A DNA stretch of 64,000 nt. Origin: Altererythrobacter sp. ZODW24. Its GTDB lineage: Bacteria > Pseudomonadota > Alphaproteobacteria > Sphingomonadales > Sphingomonadaceae. A program made the position numbers and the translations under genes. This document shows, piece after piece, positions 42,715-51,456 of this stretch. The notes under the pieces are model-generated. The model had not been told where the DNA came from. It saw nothing but the letters and a program-made list of their open reading frames with translations, and made no database searches. The stretch lies in assembly GCF_003344885.1 (NCBI RefSeq), contig NZ_CP031155.1, positions 2,198,001 to 2,262,000 on the forward strand, given 5' to 3'. Each line of letters opens with the position of its first letter. The stretch's first letter is position 1.

Positions 42715-44805
42715 ATGCTGCGCCAGTATGAACTTATCGAACGGGTCCTTGCCTATGACCCCGACGCCGACGAGGCGCTGCTTAACCGCGCCTATGTCTA
42801 TACTGTCCAGAAGCATGGCAGCCAGAAGCGGGCCAGCGGAGACCCCTATTTTAGCCATCCGGTAGAGGTGGCGGGTCTGATGACTGATCTAAAGCTGGAT
42901 CAGGAAACGATCATGACCGCGCTGCTCCACGATACGGTGGAGGATACGCTGGCAACCATCGAAGATATCGAGGAAAACTTCGGCGCTGATGTCGCGCGGC
43001 TGGTCGACGGTGTGACCAAGCTATCGAAGATTGAAGCGATGCCCGAAAACGAACGGGCAGCGGAAAACCTGCGCAAATTCCTGCTCGCGATGAGCGAAGA
43101 TTTGCGCGTGCTGCTGGTGAAACTGGCGGACCGGCTGCACAATATGCGGACACTGCATTTCATCAAGAGTCCCGAGAAACGCCAACGGATCGCGCGCGAA
43201 ACGATGGATATCTATGCCCCGCTGGCGGAGCGCGTCGGCATGTATGAATATATGCGCGAAATGCAGCTTCTGGCATTCGAGCAACTGGAGCCGGAAGCCT
43301 ATAAGACGATCACGGATCGCCTATCCGAAATACGCAAAACGGACGGCGGCCAGGTCGATGCCATTGCTCTTGCGATCAAGCAGTCGCTTGCAGAAGCAGG
43401 CCTCAAAGTCGAAGTTTCTGGCCGCGAGAAACACCCGTTCTCGATCTGGAAAAAAATGGCTGAGCGTCATGTCAGTTTTGAGCAGATTACCGACATCATG
43501 GCGTTTCGCGTCATTACCGAAAGCGAGGCCGATTGTTACCGCGCAATGGGCGTGCTGCATACAACTTGGCAGATGATCCCGGGACGTTTCAAAGACTACA
43601 TCTCGACGCCCAAAAACAATGGCTATCGCAGCCTGCATACCTCGCTGATCTTCGAAAATTCCATGCGCATGGAAGTGCAAATCCGCACGAAGGATATGCA
43701 TGGGCTGAATGAATTCGGTCTGGCTGCGCATTGGGGATATAAGCAGGGCGATCAGCCTGATGGAGCGGTCGGCTGGCTGCGCGATCTCATTGAAATCGTC
43801 GATGCCAGTCAGGATGCCGAAGAACTGCTCGAGCATACCAAGCTGGCGATTTATCAGGATCGGATATTCGCTTTTACGCCCAAGGGCGCCCTATTCCAAT
43901 TGCCCAAGGGATCTACCCCCGTGGATTTCGCCTTCGCTGTTCATACTGACCTTGGCCCGCAAACGGTTGGTGCCAAGATCAATGGCCGCCACATGCCGCT
44001 GCGCACACAGCTGGGCAATGGTGACGTGGTTGAAATCATCAAAGGCAAAAGCGCTGAGCCGCAGCTTTCATGGCTCAGCTTTGTGGTGACCGGGAAGGCG
44101 CGAGCCTCGATCCGCCGAGCTGTACGCCAGAAGGAACGCGAAGAGACGGCCGCCATCGGTCGCAAACTGTTCGAAGAAATCACCACAAGATTGCCTGCAA
44201 AAATCGGAAAGAAAGCCATCCGCGAGGCCGTCAAACGGTTGGAAATGGATGGCGAATCGGATCTGATGGAGGCGATTGGCGCAGCGCGGTTGGGTGACCG
44301 TGAAGTGATGGAGGCGCTCGTACCGGGCAGCACAACCGACCTTAAAGAAGAAGACCTGTGGTCGAACCAGGAACGCGCAATTTCAATCAAGGGCCTCACA
44401 CCCGGCATGGCATTCCATCTCGGCGAATGTTGTCATCCGGTACCGGGTGACCGGATCGTAGGTCTGCGCGAACGCGGCAAGCGGGTTGAGGTCCATGCGA
44501 TTGACTGCCTCGAGCTAGTCAATGGCGTCGACAAAGACTGGCTTGATCTCAGTTGGGGCGAGCGAACCACTGGCGCTATCGGCCGGCTGAGCATCGAACT
44601 TTACAATCGGCCGGGCACGCTGGCCGAGATGACCGCGATCTTTGCCGACAATAAGGTCAATATTCTCCGCATCGAGATGACCCAGCGTGAAGATCCCTTC
44701 GGCACCTATATCGTCGATGTCGAAGTGCAGGATCTGGCGCATCTTACGCGTGTGCTCAGCGCGCTGCGGGCAAGCGAGGCGGTAGCTGAGGCGGAGCGTA
44801 TTTGA
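42715..44805 (+). CDS. rsh: Bifunctional (p)ppGpp synthetase/hydrolase Rsh
   Basis: This 696-residue RelA/SpoT homologue has an intact HD hydrolase domain (LLHDTVEDT; also RLHNMRTL), a synthetase domain with RFKDYISTPK and GYRSLHTS, a TGS domain (IFAFTPKGALFQLPKGSTPVDFAF begins it) and a C-terminal ACT domain. The RFKD motif marks bifunctional enzymes rather than RelA-type synthetases. It is the single Rsh typical of alphaproteobacteria and sets growth rate and stress responses. Start at MLRQYELI. The gene for a VOC protein overlaps its stop. Confidence 0.95.
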   Translation: MLRQYELIERVLAYDPDADEALLNRAYVYTVQKHGSQKRASGDPYFSHPVEVAGLMTDLKLDQETIMTALLHDTVEDTLATIEDIEENFGADVARLVDGVTKLSKIEAMPENERAAENLRKFLLAMSEDLRVLLVKLADRLHNMRTLHFIKSPEKRQRIARETMDIYAPLAERVGMYEYMREMQLLAFEQLEPEAYKTITDRLSEIRKTDGGQVDAIALAIKQSLAEAGLKVEVSGREKHPFSIWKKMAERHVSFEQITDIMAFRVITESEADCYRAMGVLHTTWQMIPGRFKDYISTPKNNGYRSLHTSLIFENSMRMEVQIRTKDMHGLNEFGLAAHWGYKQGDQPDGAVGWLRDLIEIVDASQDAEELLEHTKLAIYQDRIFAFTPKGALFQLPKGSTPVDFAFAVHTDLGPQTVGAKINGRHMPLRTQLGNGDVVEIIKGKSAEPQLSWLSFVVTGKARASIRRAVRQKEREETAAIGRKLFEEITTRLPAKIGKKAIREAVKRLEMDGESDLMEAIGAARLGDREVMEALVPGSTTDLKEEDLWSNQERAISIKGLTPGMAFHLGECCHPVPGDRIVGLRERGKRVEVHAIDCLELVNGVDKDWLDLSWGERTTGAIGRLSIELYNRPGTLAEMTAIFADNKVNILRIEMTQREDPFGTYIVDVEVQDLAHLTRVLSALRASEAVAEAERI

Positions 44806-45170
44806 TGGCTGGCGTGATAGGTATCGATCACGTGCAACTCGCAATGCCCGAGGGATGCGAAGATCAGGCGAGGGCGTTTTATTCTGGTGTTCTAGGATTA
44901 ACCGAAGAGCAGAAACCTGCCGCACTGGCTGAACGGGGCGGCTGCTGGTTTGTTGGCGGAGCTGCTCATGTACATCTGGGAATTGAAGCTGGGTTCAGGC
45001 CTGCGAGAAAAGCTCATCCGGCTCTACTCGTGGACGATCTGGCCGGGGTAGTGGCGCGGCTGGCGGAGGCGGATATTGCCTTCACACCGGGTAAGCCACT
45101 GGACAGTTATGAGCGCGGTGACATTGCTGATCCCTTCGGCAACCGTATCGAGTTGATGCAGCGGATTTAA
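44805..45170 (+). CDS. VOC-family (glyoxalase-like) protein
   Basis: This 121-residue protein has one pair of beta-alpha-beta-beta-beta modules: IDHVQLAMPEG at the start, WFVGGAAHVHLGIE in the middle and DPFGNRIELMQ at the end. His, His and Glu at the usual positions could bind a metal. VOC proteins include glyoxalases, dioxygenases and resistance proteins; the specific role is unknown. Its ATG overlaps the rsh stop in TGATG, so it is coupled to rsh. Confidence 0.88.
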   Translation: MAGVIGIDHVQLAMPEGCEDQARAFYSGVLGLTEEQKPAALAERGGCWFVGGAAHVHLGIEAGFRPARKAHPALLVDDLAGVVARLAEADIAFTPGKPLDSYERGDIADPFGNRIELMQRI

Positions 45171-45484
45171 ACCTCAAGCGTCAGTTTAACCGGCTCGCCT
45201 TCCGCCAAATCCTCGGCGTTGCGCACTGGTTTCTTGACCGGCAGGAACCAGGTCTTCTCCTTGGTCGGAAAAACCGAGGTTTTCCAAGTGGACGAACCGA
45301 CCGTAACCGTCACTTTGACCGATCCGAAACCGCTTCGCCTGCCGCTTTCCAGCCGCCGCATTAGCGCGAGGCCGTTGATCTCCTCGGCAACTTCACCGTC
45401 AATCGAGACAAAGAACCAATTGGCGGTTGTTGCGCCGGTCCAGCGCTGGAGCGGTCCGGTAAACTGGAAGCTATCTTCGATCAT
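45167..45484 (-). CDS. DUF1905-family protein
   Basis: This 105-residue protein matches DUF1905: a small beta-barrel with FTGPLQRWTGATTANWFFVSI at its start and SGFGSVKVTVTVGSSTWKTSVFP in the middle, ending KLTLEV. The function is unknown. The ATG overlaps the stop of the cyclophilin gene in ATGA, so the two are cotranscribed. The stop overlaps that of the convergent VOC gene. Confidence 0.85.
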   Translation of the reverse strand: MIEDSFQFTGPLQRWTGATTANWFFVSIDGEVAEEINGLALMRRLESGRRSGFGSVKVTVTVGSSTWKTSVFPTKEKTWFLPVKKPVRNAEDLAEGEPVKLTLEV

Positions 45485-46446
45485 TCGGCGTCTGTGATCC
45501 GGCGAATGGGGACTTGGACATTGCAAATGTCGACGCCGCCAGCGGCCACTTGGTAAAAACTGTCGCCGCGATTGGCGCGTACTTTGACATAGCGTTCGAA
45601 GCTGGCGCTCTCTGTCGCGAGGTATTCGAACTTGGGTCGAGCCTCTTCGGAAAGGTCATCGGCCATGCGGACCCATTCAATCGGTACACGCTTACTATCG
45701 TCGGCATAGACACCCGCGCCGCCTTTTCCGCGGGGCAGGGTGGAGAGGTGTTCCATCCCCTCGATCACGCGGCCAACAACGGCGATATTGCGGTCAAGCT
45801 GGCGCGGTGCATGGCCAATTACTGTGTAAAGCTCCGCGCCGGTGCCGGTGTTGGGCGTGAGGTCGCGGGCGACGCCGACTGAGGCGTAGCAGTGGGTGGG
45901 CCACCAATAATCGCCCGTTTGCACTATTGGAAAACCGTCTCTGAAGTCGGTCGCTTCCGCGTAAGAGTCGATCAAGCCGAAACGTCCTGCTTGCTCAGAC
46001 TTTTCATCGGGCACTTTTGCCACATACTCACTCTCAGGCACCACTTTGATCCCCTCTGGCAGCGGCTTGGCGAGTTCTTCATTGTCTTCGCCGTCGCCCC
46101 ATTGGGTCACCCAATTATCGACCACGCGGTAAACGGTGGTGCCGTCCCAGAAACTCGTGTTCGCGAGCAGCCGGATGTTGTCGACCCAGCCTTGCGAAAA
46201 CGGCTTAGGCATCAGCTGGATTACCACCTCACGCCGGTTGCCCTCGGCATCATCGGCGAGGCGCATCACCATCAAGTCACTGGTGGGAATTGCAGCCCAT
46301 TCCTCCGGCGCGGCGGCCTCGATTACGGAGTTCGGCGTGGGCCGCTCGTCAGCCTCCTGCGCGGCAGCGGGGAGGGCGAGCGAAAGGCCGAGCGATGCGG
46401 CGATTAACGCGGCGGGCAATGCGGCTGGCAATGTGTGTGTTTTCAT
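45481..46446 (-). CDS. Exported peptidylprolyl isomerase, cyclophilin type (divergent)
   Basis: This 321-residue protein has a signal peptide ending near PAAAQE (about residue 30). The cyclophilin fold is visible in SFWDGTTVYRVVDNWVTQWGD, with Arg and Gln at the catalytic positions, and in the late IGHAPRQLDRNIAVVGRVIEGM. Longer loops (near residues 130-180) make it larger than Escherichia coli PpiA. It is probably periplasmic and assists protein folding, though activity needs proof because the hydrophobic pocket is altered. Start is MKTHTLPAAL. Confidence 0.85.
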   Translation of the reverse strand: MKTHTLPAALPAALIAASLGLSLALPAAAQEADERPTPNSVIEAAAPEEWAAIPTSDLMVMRLADDAEGNRREVVIQLMPKPFSQGWVDNIRLLANTSFWDGTTVYRVVDNWVTQWGDGEDNEELAKPLPEGIKVVPESEYVAKVPDEKSEQAGRFGLIDSYAEATDFRDGFPIVQTGDYWWPTHCYASVGVARDLTPNTGTGAELYTVIGHAPRQLDRNIAVVGRVIEGMEHLSTLPRGKGGAGVYADDSKRVPIEWVRMADDLSEEARPKFEYLATESASFERYVKVRANRGDSFYQVAAGGVDICNVQVPIRRITDAE

Positions 46447-46531
46447 AGATACCCTCTTGGCACTCAACTGCCGCTTGCGAAAGGGTGGAGCGCCCGCTAC
46501 AGGCGCTGCTTCGCCCGTAAAACGGCGATGC

Positions 46532-46619
46532 GGAGACGTGGCAGAGTGGTCGATCGCGCTCGCTTGGAAAGCGTGTATAGGGCAACCTATCGAGGGTTCG
46601 AATCCCTCCGTCTCCGCCA
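46532..46619 (+). tRNA. tRNA-Ser (anticodon GGA), CCA encoded
   Basis: The acceptor arms GGAGACG and CGTCTCC pair perfectly, followed by discriminator G and encoded CCA. A long variable arm (TATAGGGCAACCTAT region) and the T-arm GGTTCGAATCC are present. The anticodon loop TTGGAAA gives anticodon GGA at 46566-46568, reading UCC/UCU serine codons. Confidence 0.97.
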
Positions 46620-46824
46620 TTAATTCCGGCCATTTGGGCGGGAATGATGGCGAATTTGCAAGGGTAACCTTCCTGCATCTGGTTAAATTCCGGCCCCAGA
46701 TTTGCATTTACCCGGCTAGGCTTTATGCCTTCACCCGCACCCAGACACTTTATGACTTTGATGCCAGCATGGGCGATCGCCCCGCTGCATTCGAGAAAAC
46801 ACGATATTGGAAATCCACCCCAGC

Positions 46825-48522
46825 ATGAGCGAATCCAGCAAAAGTCCTGTAAAACCCCCACTTATCGTGTTGGCTATCAAGACTGCGAGCTCTGGTTTCT
46901 ACAATGGCTTCAGTAAGATCGTAACGATCCCGGCAAAGGTTATTGTTGCACTCATCATCTTGTGGGCGATTTTCTTCCCGGAACAGGCCGCCGAAGCGCT
47001 GGAGATCGCCAACACCAACATCATCCGCGAATTTGCGGGCTGGTATGTTTACCTTGTCGCGTTTCTGATGCTTGTCTGTTTCGTTCTGGCGGTGATTCCG
47101 AGCACAGGTTCACTCAGGTTGGGCAATGCTGACGAGAAGCCGGAGTTCTCGCGGTTCTCCTGGTTCGCGATGCTGTTCGGCGCGGGCATCGGTATCGGTA
47201 TGCTGACGTACTCGACCGGCGAACCTCTGGCCCACTTTGCCAATAATCCGGATATCATCCGCGGTATGGTCGACCCCGTTTCGGCGGAGGCAGTGCGGCC
47301 GGCCTATATATATACGTTCCTGCATTGGGGCTTCGCCGCATGGGCGACTTATGCACTCGTGGGTCTTGCGATTGGCTATGTTGCCTATCGCCGCAACTTG
47401 CCGCTGACGATCCGCTCGGCGCTGGCACCGCTATTTGGCAAGGCCATGTCGGGTGCCGCGGGGCACGTTGTCGACATCGTTGCCGTGGTTGCGACTGTGC
47501 TTGGGGTCGCGGTTACCATGGGGCTGGGCGTCGAACAGTTCGTGGTTGGCCTCAACCGCCTCGGGCTGGGCGATTGGCTGGTTGGTAGCGAAGGCACAGC
47601 ATCTGCCCCGGCAATTATCATCGCTCTGATTGTATTGGTCGGCGCTTCTACCTTGTCGGCCCTGTCCGGCGTCGGGCGCGGGATCAAATGGCTGTCGAAC
47701 CTCAATATGGGGCTGTCGTTCCTGCTGATCACGGTTTTCCTGATCTTCGGTTCGGGCTTGCTGGGCCTGCAGCTATTGGGCACCGGCATCTATGATTACA
47801 TCGTCAATCTGCCGGGCCTCGCGCTCACACTTTGGAGCGCTGACGGGACTACGGCTGGCGATGCACTGGCGCAATGGCAGCTCGACTGGTCTGTGTTCTA
47901 TTGGGCATGGTGGATCGCATTTGCTCCGTTCGTGGGCATGTTCATCGCGCGTGTTTCGCGCGGGCGGACGATCCGGGAATATATCTTCGGTGTCGTCCTG
48001 GTGCCTTCGCTGATGTGCTTCGTGTGGATGGCTTTGGTCGGCGGCACTGCCATTGATCTGGAATTGAGCGGCGTAGCAGGCGGCAGCATTCTGAATGCCG
48101 GAATTTCTGACCAGCTCTTCGCCACGCTATCGGTTTTGTTCGATCCTGCGGCGGCGACACTGCTGTCCGGCCTCGTCGTGATCTTGCTGATGACCTATCT
48201 TATCACCTCCGCCGACAGCGCGATCCTGATCATCAATACGATCAATGGCGCGGGCGAGGATGAGGACGAAGTTGAACGCCGTCATCACATTCTGTTTTGG
48301 GGTGCAGCGATTGCGCTTGTAGTCGGAAGTATGCTGATACTTGGCGGGATCGACGCGATCCGGATCACCATGATTATCGGCGCACTGCCCTTCTCCTTCG
48401 TTGTAGCGTTGATGGCGATCTCGGTCACAAAGGCTGTGGTCTACGACCTGATACGCAAAAAGCACGGTGTCTGGACGACCAGCGATGGCGCAGAAGCTGC
48501 GATTTTGGCCGAAAGCGCTTAG
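46825..48522 (+). CDS. BCCT-family transporter (betaine/choline/carnitine type)
   Basis: This 565-residue inner-membrane carrier has 12 hydrophobic segments and BCCT signatures: GIGIGMLTYSTGEPLAHF, the tryptophan-rich segment 8 (VFYWAWWIAFAPFVGMFIARVSRGRTIREYI is its span), and TSADSAILIINT. It lacks the long C-terminal osmosensor of BetP. The substrate is a trimethylammonium or similar compound such as glycine betaine; sodium or proton coupling cannot be told. Start at MSESSKSP is uncertain because no strong ribosome site is seen; a TTG 18 bases earlier is open. Confidence 0.9.
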   Translation: MSESSKSPVKPPLIVLAIKTASSGFYNGFSKIVTIPAKVIVALIILWAIFFPEQAAEALEIANTNIIREFAGWYVYLVAFLMLVCFVLAVIPSTGSLRLGNADEKPEFSRFSWFAMLFGAGIGIGMLTYSTGEPLAHFANNPDIIRGMVDPVSAEAVRPAYIYTFLHWGFAAWATYALVGLAIGYVAYRRNLPLTIRSALAPLFGKAMSGAAGHVVDIVAVVATVLGVAVTMGLGVEQFVVGLNRLGLGDWLVGSEGTASAPAIIIALIVLVGASTLSALSGVGRGIKWLSNLNMGLSFLLITVFLIFGSGLLGLQLLGTGIYDYIVNLPGLALTLWSADGTTAGDALAQWQLDWSVFYWAWWIAFAPFVGMFIARVSRGRTIREYIFGVVLVPSLMCFVWMALVGGTAIDLELSGVAGGSILNAGISDQLFATLSVLFDPAAATLLSGLVVILLMTYLITSADSAILIINTINGAGEDEDEVERRHHILFWGAAIALVVGSMLILGGIDAIRITMIIGALPFSFVVALMAISVTKAVVYDLIRKKHGVWTTSDGAEAAILAESA

Positions 48523-48754
48523 GCCATTCGCAACTGAGTGTATCTGGGCGCAGGGCTGTGTCACAAAATTGCAACAGTTTTTTCCTGATACTGGATTCTG
48601 GGCCGCTAGCTGTGGTTAGCCGCCGGAGCCTTTGTTAGGCTGACCTATCAAGCGCGCGGTGTTCGTCTGTGCGCAATTCAATCGAAACATCCGGCAAACA
48701 GGCGCATTTCGCGCATCGGGATGGTTTGACTTAAAAAAGAGTCGCAGGAAAAAC

Positions 48755-51376
48755 ATGAACAGATTCAACACAAGTGCGTCGGTGCTGGCAATTGCTGCCC
48801 TTACCGCCACACCCGCATTCGCTCAGGATGCACAGGAAGCTCCGGCACGCGAAGGCGGCGTTCAAGAAATCGTCGTAACCGCGACCAAGCAGAGCGAAAA
48901 CCTTCAGGATGTTCCGATTGCCGTTAGCGCGATCGGCGAGCAGCAGCTTGATGAGCTGTCGATCGCGACATTCTCCGATTACCTCGACCAGTTGCCCAGC
49001 GTTACCGCCGGCGGCAGCGGCCCAGGGCAAAGCACCATCTATATTCGCGGCCTCGCATCGACGACGCCGAACCTTACGACCGCTGGCGTTGCCGGCCTCG
49101 CGCCAAACGTCGCGCTGTATCTCGACGAGCAGCCACTTGGTCAGCCGGGCCGTAACCTCGACGTATACGCAGCCGATCTTGAGCGTATCGAAGTTCTGGC
49201 GGGCCCACAGGGTACGCTGTTCGGTGCAAGTTCGCAGGCCGGTGTTGTCCGTCTGATTACGAACAAGCCTGATCTTTCCGGCTTCGATGCTTCGGGCAAA
49301 GCAGGCGTTTCCTTCACCAAGGGCGGTGAAGCGAGCTACAATGCAGAAGCCATGATCAACGTCCCGGTCACGGACAGCTTCGCCCTTCGCGGCGTTGTCT
49401 ATCTTGATGATCAGGGCGGCTACATCGACAATGTCGCAGGCACAATCAACGCCAGCGAAAGCGGCCGTTTCCGTGAAGCGACCGACGTTCGTTCAAACGG
49501 CGTTCCTGTTGGCACAATCCGTCAGGGCTTCCAACCTGGCGGTCCCGCTGCAGGCACTACATTCATTGACGCAAACAACAGCGGCCTCGTGCAGGACGAT
49601 TTCAACGACACCCAATATGCGGGTTTCCGCGTTGGCGCGCTTTATGAAATCAATTCCGACTGGCGCGTAACCCTGACCCATGCTCGCCAGAGCGTGGAAT
49701 CGGACGGTGTGTTCTTCGCCGATCCTGATCTCGATCTTGATGGTCTGAATGTTCAGCGTTTCGAAGACGACCGTTTGGAAGATGACTTTTCCAACACCAG
49801 CTGGACCGTTGAAGGCCGCCTTGGCGCGCTCGACCTCGTTTACACCGGCGCTTACACCGACCGCGAAACGCAGCAGCGCGTTGACTACACAGACTATCTG
49901 TTTGTCGGTCAGTATCTGCCATATTACATCTGCGACACAGCGGTTGTGTACCCCGGCTACGTCACCAACGCGCCGGCTAACCCGACGTGCTATGCCCCCA
50001 ACACCTATGTTGCTTCGAACACCAACACGACTGTGTTCACGCAGGAATTCCGGGTCAGCACACCGCAAGAAGATCCGTTCCGCGTAACTGTTGGCGGTTT
50101 CTACAGCGATCTAGAGCTGAAAGAGCTGAATGACTTTACCTATCCGTCGAACGTTTTCGTTCGTGGTTCCGACGGCGTAACAACCGGCTTCTTGCCTAAC
50201 TTCCCGCTGACCAACATCAACGCGCCTCCCGGTGCGATTAACTCGGCCAGCGCTGGTTACTTCACAGAAGCGGGCCCGTTCCCGGCTGCAACTATTTTCC
50301 GCAATGACATTCGCCGTACCGACAAGCAGCTTGGTGTGTTTGGTGAAGCCAGCTTCGATGTGGTCCCTGACTTGCTGACCATCACGGCCGGCCTGCGTTA
50401 TTACAACGTGAAGGTCGATCTGGACGGCAGCGCGAACTCTTCGTTCTTTAACCTGAACTCGCCTGTATTCGGTGCCAACACCGGCGTTCCAGCGGCTGAC
50501 CGGATCGATCAGCAGCGCGGCGGTACGAACATCAGCCAGCAGTTTGGTCCAAACAACACCGTCGGCGCGCCTGACGAAGCCAAGGCTGAAGGCGTGATCT
50601 TTAAGGGTACCATCACGGTTACTCCAAACGAAGATCTGCTGTTCTATGCGACGTACTCGGAAGGTTTCCGTCCAGGTCTGCTTAACCGTCCAGGCGGCGC
50701 CGCAGGCGCAAACGGCTTCACTGTTCCATTCGAACTCGAAACCGATGAAGTGACGAATTACGAACTGGGTTGGAAGATGGATCTGGCCGACGGTCAGCTG
50801 CGCTTTAACGGCAGTGCATTCTATGTCGACATCAGCCGTCTGCAGACGACGATCTTCGATCCAAGCATCACCAACCTGTTCTTCTCGGACAATGCGGCGG
50901 ATGCTGAGATCTACGGCATCGAAGGCGACATCACTTACGCACCCTACAGCGTACCGGGTCTGACGATCGCTGGTGCATTCTCGATCCTCGATACCGAGGT
51001 GACCGAAGTGCTGACGCCAACAGACGACGTGATTGAAGGTTCGCCGCTCGCATATGCTCCGGAATTCCAGGGCAATATGCGCGTACGTTATGAATGGGAT
51101 CTCAGCGACACGCTGACCGCCCACATCATGCCGCAGGTGGTTTACTCCGCGTCCAAGTTCACGGACATCATCGAGATCAACAAGATCAAGCTCGACAGCT
51201 ACGCCACCTTCGCGCTCAGCGCCGGTGTTAAGACTGAAGAGTGGTCGTTCGAAATCTTCGGTGAGAACCTGACAGATACGCGTGCCGAGATCGCTGGTAA
51301 TTACATCAACGATCGCGACCGGATCACTACCAACCGTCCGCTGACGGTCGGTTTCCGCGTCGGCTACGACTACTAA
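48755..51376 (+). CDS. TonB-dependent receptor
   Basis: This 873-residue outer-membrane receptor has a signal peptide ending in AFAQD (about residue 23), a clear TonB box EIVVTATK, a plug domain (LQDVPIAVSAIG, LPSVTAGGSGPGQSTIYIRG, IEVLAGPQGTLFGASSQAGV) and a 22-strand barrel ending in Tyr-Asp-Tyr. It is of the common sphingomonad type and unlike the receptor at 9480. AGGAA precedes the ATG. A strong terminator follows, then a TPR-sulfotransferase gene; that pair recurs in sphingomonads. The ligand is unknown. Confidence 0.92.
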   Translation: MNRFNTSASVLAIAALTATPAFAQDAQEAPAREGGVQEIVVTATKQSENLQDVPIAVSAIGEQQLDELSIATFSDYLDQLPSVTAGGSGPGQSTIYIRGLASTTPNLTTAGVAGLAPNVALYLDEQPLGQPGRNLDVYAADLERIEVLAGPQGTLFGASSQAGVVRLITNKPDLSGFDASGKAGVSFTKGGEASYNAEAMINVPVTDSFALRGVVYLDDQGGYIDNVAGTINASESGRFREATDVRSNGVPVGTIRQGFQPGGPAAGTTFIDANNSGLVQDDFNDTQYAGFRVGALYEINSDWRVTLTHARQSVESDGVFFADPDLDLDGLNVQRFEDDRLEDDFSNTSWTVEGRLGALDLVYTGAYTDRETQQRVDYTDYLFVGQYLPYYICDTAVVYPGYVTNAPANPTCYAPNTYVASNTNTTVFTQEFRVSTPQEDPFRVTVGGFYSDLELKELNDFTYPSNVFVRGSDGVTTGFLPNFPLTNINAPPGAINSASAGYFTEAGPFPAATIFRNDIRRTDKQLGVFGEASFDVVPDLLTITAGLRYYNVKVDLDGSANSSFFNLNSPVFGANTGVPAADRIDQQRGGTNISQQFGPNNTVGAPDEAKAEGVIFKGTITVTPNEDLLFYATYSEGFRPGLLNRPGGAAGANGFTVPFELETDEVTNYELGWKMDLADGQLRFNGSAFYVDISRLQTTIFDPSITNLFFSDNAADAEIYGIEGDITYAPYSVPGLTIAGAFSILDTEVTEVLTPTDDVIEGSPLAYAPEFQGNMRVRYEWDLSDTLTAHIMPQVVYSASKFTDIIEINKIKLDSYATFALSAGVKTEEWSFEIFGENLTDTRAEIAGNYINDRDRITTNRPLTVGFRVGYDY

Positions 51377-51398
51377 TAGCGGTCCAATCGGAACATTC

Positions 51399-51438
51399 GC
51401 GGCGGGCGGCTGAAAGGCTTGCCCGCCGCTTTTGTTTT
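51399..51438 (+). terminator. Strong rho-independent terminator after the TonB receptor
   Basis: GCGGCGGGC (51399-51407) pairs perfectly with GCCCGCCGC (51421-51429) over a 13-base loop and is followed by TTTTGTTTT. It separates the receptor from the TPR-sulfotransferase, so the latter depends on read-through or its own promoter. Confidence 0.9.
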
Positions 51439-51456
51439 CTGCCAAGGTAACCACTG

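Noticed and set aside
50111-51454. 447-codon minus-strand frame opposite the TonB receptor
   Set aside because: Antisense shadow; no ribosome site, signal or motif, while the plus strand has a full receptor.
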